In this document: positions 61,255 through 64,000 of the stretch, one piece after another
How positions within the stretch are numbered: position 1 is the stretch's first letter
Layout of the letters: every line of letters starts with the position of its first letter
Assembly (NCBI RefSeq): GCF_000006565.2
Contig: NC_031472.1
Coordinates: forward strand, 592,727-656,726
Direction of reading: 5' to 3'
DNA length: 64,000 nucleotides
DNA from: Toxoplasma gondii ME49
Lineage: Eukaryota; Apicomplexa; Conoidasida; Eucoccidiorida; Sarcocystidae
Notes under the pieces: generated by a model
Database searches by the model: none
What the model was told of the DNA's origin: nothing
Seen by the model: only the letters and a program-made list of their open reading frames with translations
Made by a program: the position numbers and the translations under genes

Positions 61255-64000
61255 ATGACGTTTGGCCCCGCGCGAGACTTCCGTCCTGGCTTCGTTCCTC
61301 TCGGCCGGGGGCCCGAGGAAGCGGGCCGAAGGTCGTTTTCTCCAGGTACCAGGATGCCACCTGGTGGGAACACTCCTCCCCACGGCTCCGGGGTCGGGCC
61401 TGGCCAGTCGCCTCGCGGCTCTCCAGGAAATGGGGCGTTTCCGACTCCGTACGTCTTCCCGAAACCGACTGAGAAAGGTCCGCGTTTGGGCTTCCCTGGT
61501 TGTGGCCGCGATATGCGTCCGCCCTCCGACAAAGACGGCCCGGAGTTTCCGTCTCCCAAGTGTCTCTTACCTCCTGTCCCCGGCATGGTGCCGCCTGCCC
61601 TACCGCCTCTGCCTGGAGGCCTGGATTTCTCCGCGGCCGCAGCCTTCGCCGCCGCAGCTGCGGCCGCGGGCTCCGGGCCTCCTGGCCCTGGGCTGGTCCC
61701 GGGCATCCCTCCGCCCCCCTTCCCCAACATCCTCCCGCCCCCAGGATTTCCGCCGCTCCCTTTTCCGGTTCCTCCGAACTTGGCGACGGCCGCCGCGGCC
61801 GCCGCGCTGCTCCACTCGGGCGGCCAGCGGCCCCCATCGGGGCCAGGGGGCGGCCCGGCGGGCGGGCCCAGTCGCTTCCGGCCCCCGCTGCCGGGTGGGG
61901 CGCCGCTGTTTGGAGCCCCAGGGTTCGCGGGCCCGGGGCGGAGCGGCGAGGAGCCTGGAGTGGCGGAGGCGCGGACCGAGCAGCGACCGACGCTCGCCCA
62001 GCTCCTCCAGGCAAACGGTGAGAAGGCGAAGCTCAAGAAGCTGGTCAAGGACGAACTTCGGAAGGAGGGGTACAACTTTGTGCTGCTGAATCTTGCAATG
62101 GAGAAGATCAAGCAGAAGGGCGGCCCCGACGGCCTCGAGGAAGAGACGATGCTGGAGATGCTTAAGGAGGAGGGCCGCGAGCGGATTCCTGTCTCCGTCA
62201 AGAAGCTCCTGGTCACCCTCATCGAGGGTTTCGCCGGAAAGGATAAAAAGAAGGAGAAAGAAGAGGAACGCGAGAAGGAGGCCGCTGAGGAAGCCGTCCG
62301 CAATTCACAGGCGGCCGACAGCGACGCGAATGGCGAGAGCACGGAGGCCAGAAAGGACATCTCCCTCGAGAAAAGAGGACACTCCCGCAGCTCCTCGCGG
62401 TCGCTCTCAAAGAGAAGATCCTCGGGGAGCATGCGTAGCGGAAAGCGCGAGGAACACGACGGAAACTCCGTCACTGGCAGCAGCGGCGCCAGCAGGAGTG
62501 CCAGCTCCAGCCGCAGCAGCGGCAGCCGGAGTCGAGACAGGGACCGAGTTCGGTCCATCTCGCATTCTCACTCGCCTGTTGGCACTCTCGGCGGAGGCCT
62601 CGCGGGAAAAAGGAGCTCGAGCCGGGCCTCTAGAGGAAGCAGCAAAGGCAGCAGCAGAAGCAGCTACAGCGACAAGCGCAGCAGGAGTCGAGACGAGAGC
62701 GAAGAGAGAAGCAGAAGCCGCAGCAGCAGAGGAAGGAGTGTGAGCAGCAGAGGCAGTGAGAGTCGCGGAAGCAGCGAGAGCAGGAGCCGAGAGAACAGCG
62801 AGAGCAGGAGCCGAGGGAACAGCGAGAGCAGGAGCCGAGGGAACAGCGAGAGCAGGAGCCGAGGGAACAGCGAGAGCAGGAGCCGAGAGAACAGCGAGAG
62901 CAGGAGCCGAGAGAACAGCGAGAGCAGGAGCCGAGGGAACAGCGAGAGCAGGAGCCGAGGGAACAGCGAGAGCAGGAGCCGAAGTGTCAGTAGTGGGCAT
63001 AGGAGTGACAAAAGTAGCGGGGAAGGCAGCTGCGTGAGCCAGAGAAGTCGGAAGAGCGGCGGAAGCGCCTCTCGCAGCAGAAGCTCAAGTATGGGGGGCA
63101 TGGCGAGTGAGAGCCGAGGGAGGAGTGCAAGTTCGAGAAGCGAGACTGGAAGTGGATCTGAGAGGAGCGCATCAGGAAGCCGCTCTCGCAGTCCCGACAG
63201 TCGACGCAGTCGAAGCTCCAGTGGCGGGAGCGTCAGCAGAAGCAACAGCTCCGGCGGAGACAGGAGCGGAAGCTCCAGCAGATCTCGCTCTTCGTCTCGC
63301 GGGTCGAGCGAGGAGGCGCGTCGGAAGCGAAAGGGGGAAGACGAGAGACGGGCAGCCGAGGAGAGGAAGAGGAAAGAAGAGGAGGAGGAACGACAGAGGA
63401 AGGAGGAGGAAGAGAGAAAGAGGAAGGAAGAAGAAGAGCGAAAGAGGAGAGAAGAAGAAGAGCGAAGGAGGAAGGAAGAAGAAGAGCGAAGGAGGAAGGA
63501 AGAAGAAGAGCGAAAGAGGAGAGAAGAAGAAGAGCGAAAGAGGAGAGAAGAAGAAGAGCGAAAGGGGAGGGAAGAAGAAGAGCGAAAGAGGAGGGAAGAA
63601 GAAGAGCGAAAGAGGAGGGAAGAAGAAGAGCGAAAGAGGAGAGAAGAAGAAGAGCGGAAGAGGAGAGAAGAAGAGCGAAAACGAAAGGAAGAAGAAGATC
63701 GAAAGAGGAAAGAAGAAGAGCGCAAAAAGAAGGAGGATGAGAAGCGCCGGAAAAAAGATGATGAAAAACGCCTGCGAAAGAAAGAAGAAAAACGACGAAG
63801 GAAGGAAGGTGACGATAAAAAGCGAGGTGAAACAGCGAGTTCCGGCGACTCCAAGGCAGTCGAGAAGGAGGAAGAGAAGAAGCGGAAGAGGAAAGAGGGA
63901 GAGGAGAAGGACGGAGCGAGGAAGAAGCAGAGGCATGCGGAGACCGAGGAAAAGCAGCAGAAGAAAGGCCCAAGCCATGACAGGACCGAGAAGAAGGAAG
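61255..64000 (+). CDS. Arg/Ser-rich nuclear-type protein, 3' end outside the window
   Basis: One uninterrupted frame runs from ATG 61255 to the window end, 915 codons with no stop. Order of regions: residues 1-110 Gly/Pro/Arg-rich; 110-240 Pro-, Gly- and Ala-rich with poly-Ala runs; about 243-330 a compact predicted helical domain (LAQLLQANGEK, ELRKEGYNFVLLNLAMEKI, IPVSVKKLLVTLIEGF); 330-500 charged with RS dipeptides; 506-578 nine SESRSR(E/G)N-type repeats; then RS-rich; from about 680 a long KRREEEER-type acidic-basic helix. RS-rich tails are typical of pre-mRNA splicing and nuclear-speckle proteins, so an RNA-processing role is plausible. I do not recognise the helical domain and see no RRM. 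The ATG may be internal, because an acceptor-like TTTAG precedes it and Pro/Gly-rich open segments lie upstream. GC content jumps sharply over 61600-62000. Confidence 0.75.
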   Translation, partial: MTFGPARDFRPGFVPLGRGPEEAGRRSFSPGTRMPPGGNTPPHGSGVGPGQSPRGSPGNGAFPTPYVFPKPTEKGPRLGFPGCGRDMRPPSDKDGPEFPSPKCLLPPVPGMVPPALPPLPGGLDFSAAAAFAAAAAAAGSGPPGPGLVPGIPPPPFPNILPPPGFPPLPFPVPPNLATAAAAAALLHSGGQRPPSGPGGGPAGGPSRFRPPLPGGAPLFGAPGFAGPGRSGEEPGVAEARTEQRPTLAQLLQANGEKAKLKKLVKDELRKEGYNFVLLNLAMEKIKQKGGPDGLEEETMLEMLKEEGRERIPVSVKKLLVTLIEGFAGKDKKKEKEEEREKEAAEEAVRNSQAADSDANGESTEARKDISLEKRGHSRSSSRSLSKRRSSGSMRSGKREEHDGNSVTGSSGASRSASSSRSSGSRSRDRDRVRSISHSHSPVGTLGGGLAGKRSSSRASRGSSKGSSRSSYSDKRSRSRDESEERSRSRSSRGRSVSSRGSESRGSSESRSRENSESRSRGNSESRSRGNSESRSRGNSESRSRENSESRSRENSESRSRGNSESRSRGNSESRSRSVSSGHRSDKSSGEGSCVSQRSRKSGGSASRSRSSSMGGMASESRGRSASSRSETGSGSERSASGSRSRSPDSRRSRSSSGGSVSRSNSSGGDRSGSSSRSRSSSRGSSEEARRKRKGEDERRAAEERKRKEEEEERQRKEEEERKRKEEEERKRREEEERRRKEEEERRRKEEEERKRREEEERKRREEEERKGREEEERKRREEEERKRREEEERKRREEEERKRREEERKRKEEEDRKRKEEERKKKEDEKRRKKDDEKRLRKKEEKRRRKEGDDKKRGETASSGDSKAVEKEEEKKRKRKEGEEKDGARKKQRHAETEEKQQKKGPSHDRTEKKE
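62773..62988 (+). repeat. 24-bp coding tandem repeat, SESRSR(E/G)N, nine units
   Basis: Nine consecutive 24-bp units start at 62773 in the reading frame of the RS-rich gene. Units 1, 5 and 6 end GAGAAC (EN), units 2-4, 7 and 8 end GGGAAC (GN), and the ninth diverges after CGA. The order of E and G variants suggests block duplication. Confidence 0.92.
63370..63720 (+). repeat. Degenerate 24-bp coding repeat, (K/R)(R/K)(R/K)EEEER
   Basis: Purine-only DNA with a mostly 24-bp period encodes tandem blocks such as KRREEEER, RRKEEEER and KGREEEER. The block is expected to form a long single charged helix. The spacing decays at both ends into irregular Lys/Glu/Arg runs. Confidence 0.85.

Noticed and set aside
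62664..63854. Minus-strand open frame of 396 codons rich in Ser, Phe, Leu and Arg
   Set aside because: It is the antisense of purine-only KRREEEER and RS repeats; the composition is dictated by the plus-strand repeat.

Overview
The window is nuclear DNA from a eukaryote, most likely a coccidian apicomplexan of the Toxoplasma/Neospora/Hammondia group. The grounds are intron-split genes on both strands, GT-AG introns mostly of 200-1000 nt, very long Ser-, Glu/Arg- and Ala-rich low-complexity insertions in otherwise recognisable proteins, large multi-kilobase exons, and (AT)n and (TATG)n microsatellites between and within genes. Nothing bacterial, viral or transposon-like was seen. Species cannot be settled from sequence alone. 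All exon structures below were assembled by eye from splice-site consensus, reading-frame phase and protein-family resemblance.

Layout: 1-4180 intergenic; 4181-13896 (+) a 2377-residue acidic and coiled-coil protein in seven exons; 13897-15812 convergent spacer; 18186-15813 (-) a protein whose C terminus resembles the kinetochore subunit Spc24; 18187-21116 divergent spacer; 21117-37499 (+) a giant gene whose first coding exon alone is about 14.4 kb; 37500-40555 spacer; 40556-46640 (+) a seven-exon BAG6/Scythe-like ubiquitin-domain protein; 46641-47812 convergent spacer; 53760-47813 (-) a HIT-zinc-finger protein resembling ZNHIT2, with a 14-unit minisatellite in one intron; 53761-54684 divergent promoter; 54685-57899 (+) a PI31 (PSMF1/Fub1) proteasome regulator; 57900-61254 spacer with possible upstream exons; 61255-64000 (+) the 5' part of an Arg/Ser-rich protein that runs off the window.

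The right half has a functional theme. A BAG6-type chaperone/quality-control protein, a ZNHIT2-type HSP90/R2TP cofactor and a PI31-type proteasome regulator are consecutive genes, the last two sharing a head-to-head promoter region. The left half carries large, lineage-specific, low-complexity proteins. The most useful new observations are: a duplicated module ending in an ECTFxPx motif inside the giant gene; a duplicated RRQL module in the first gene; the Spc24-like call; a frame-compatible GC-AG intron; and a PI31 whose C terminus is a Gly-rich tail.
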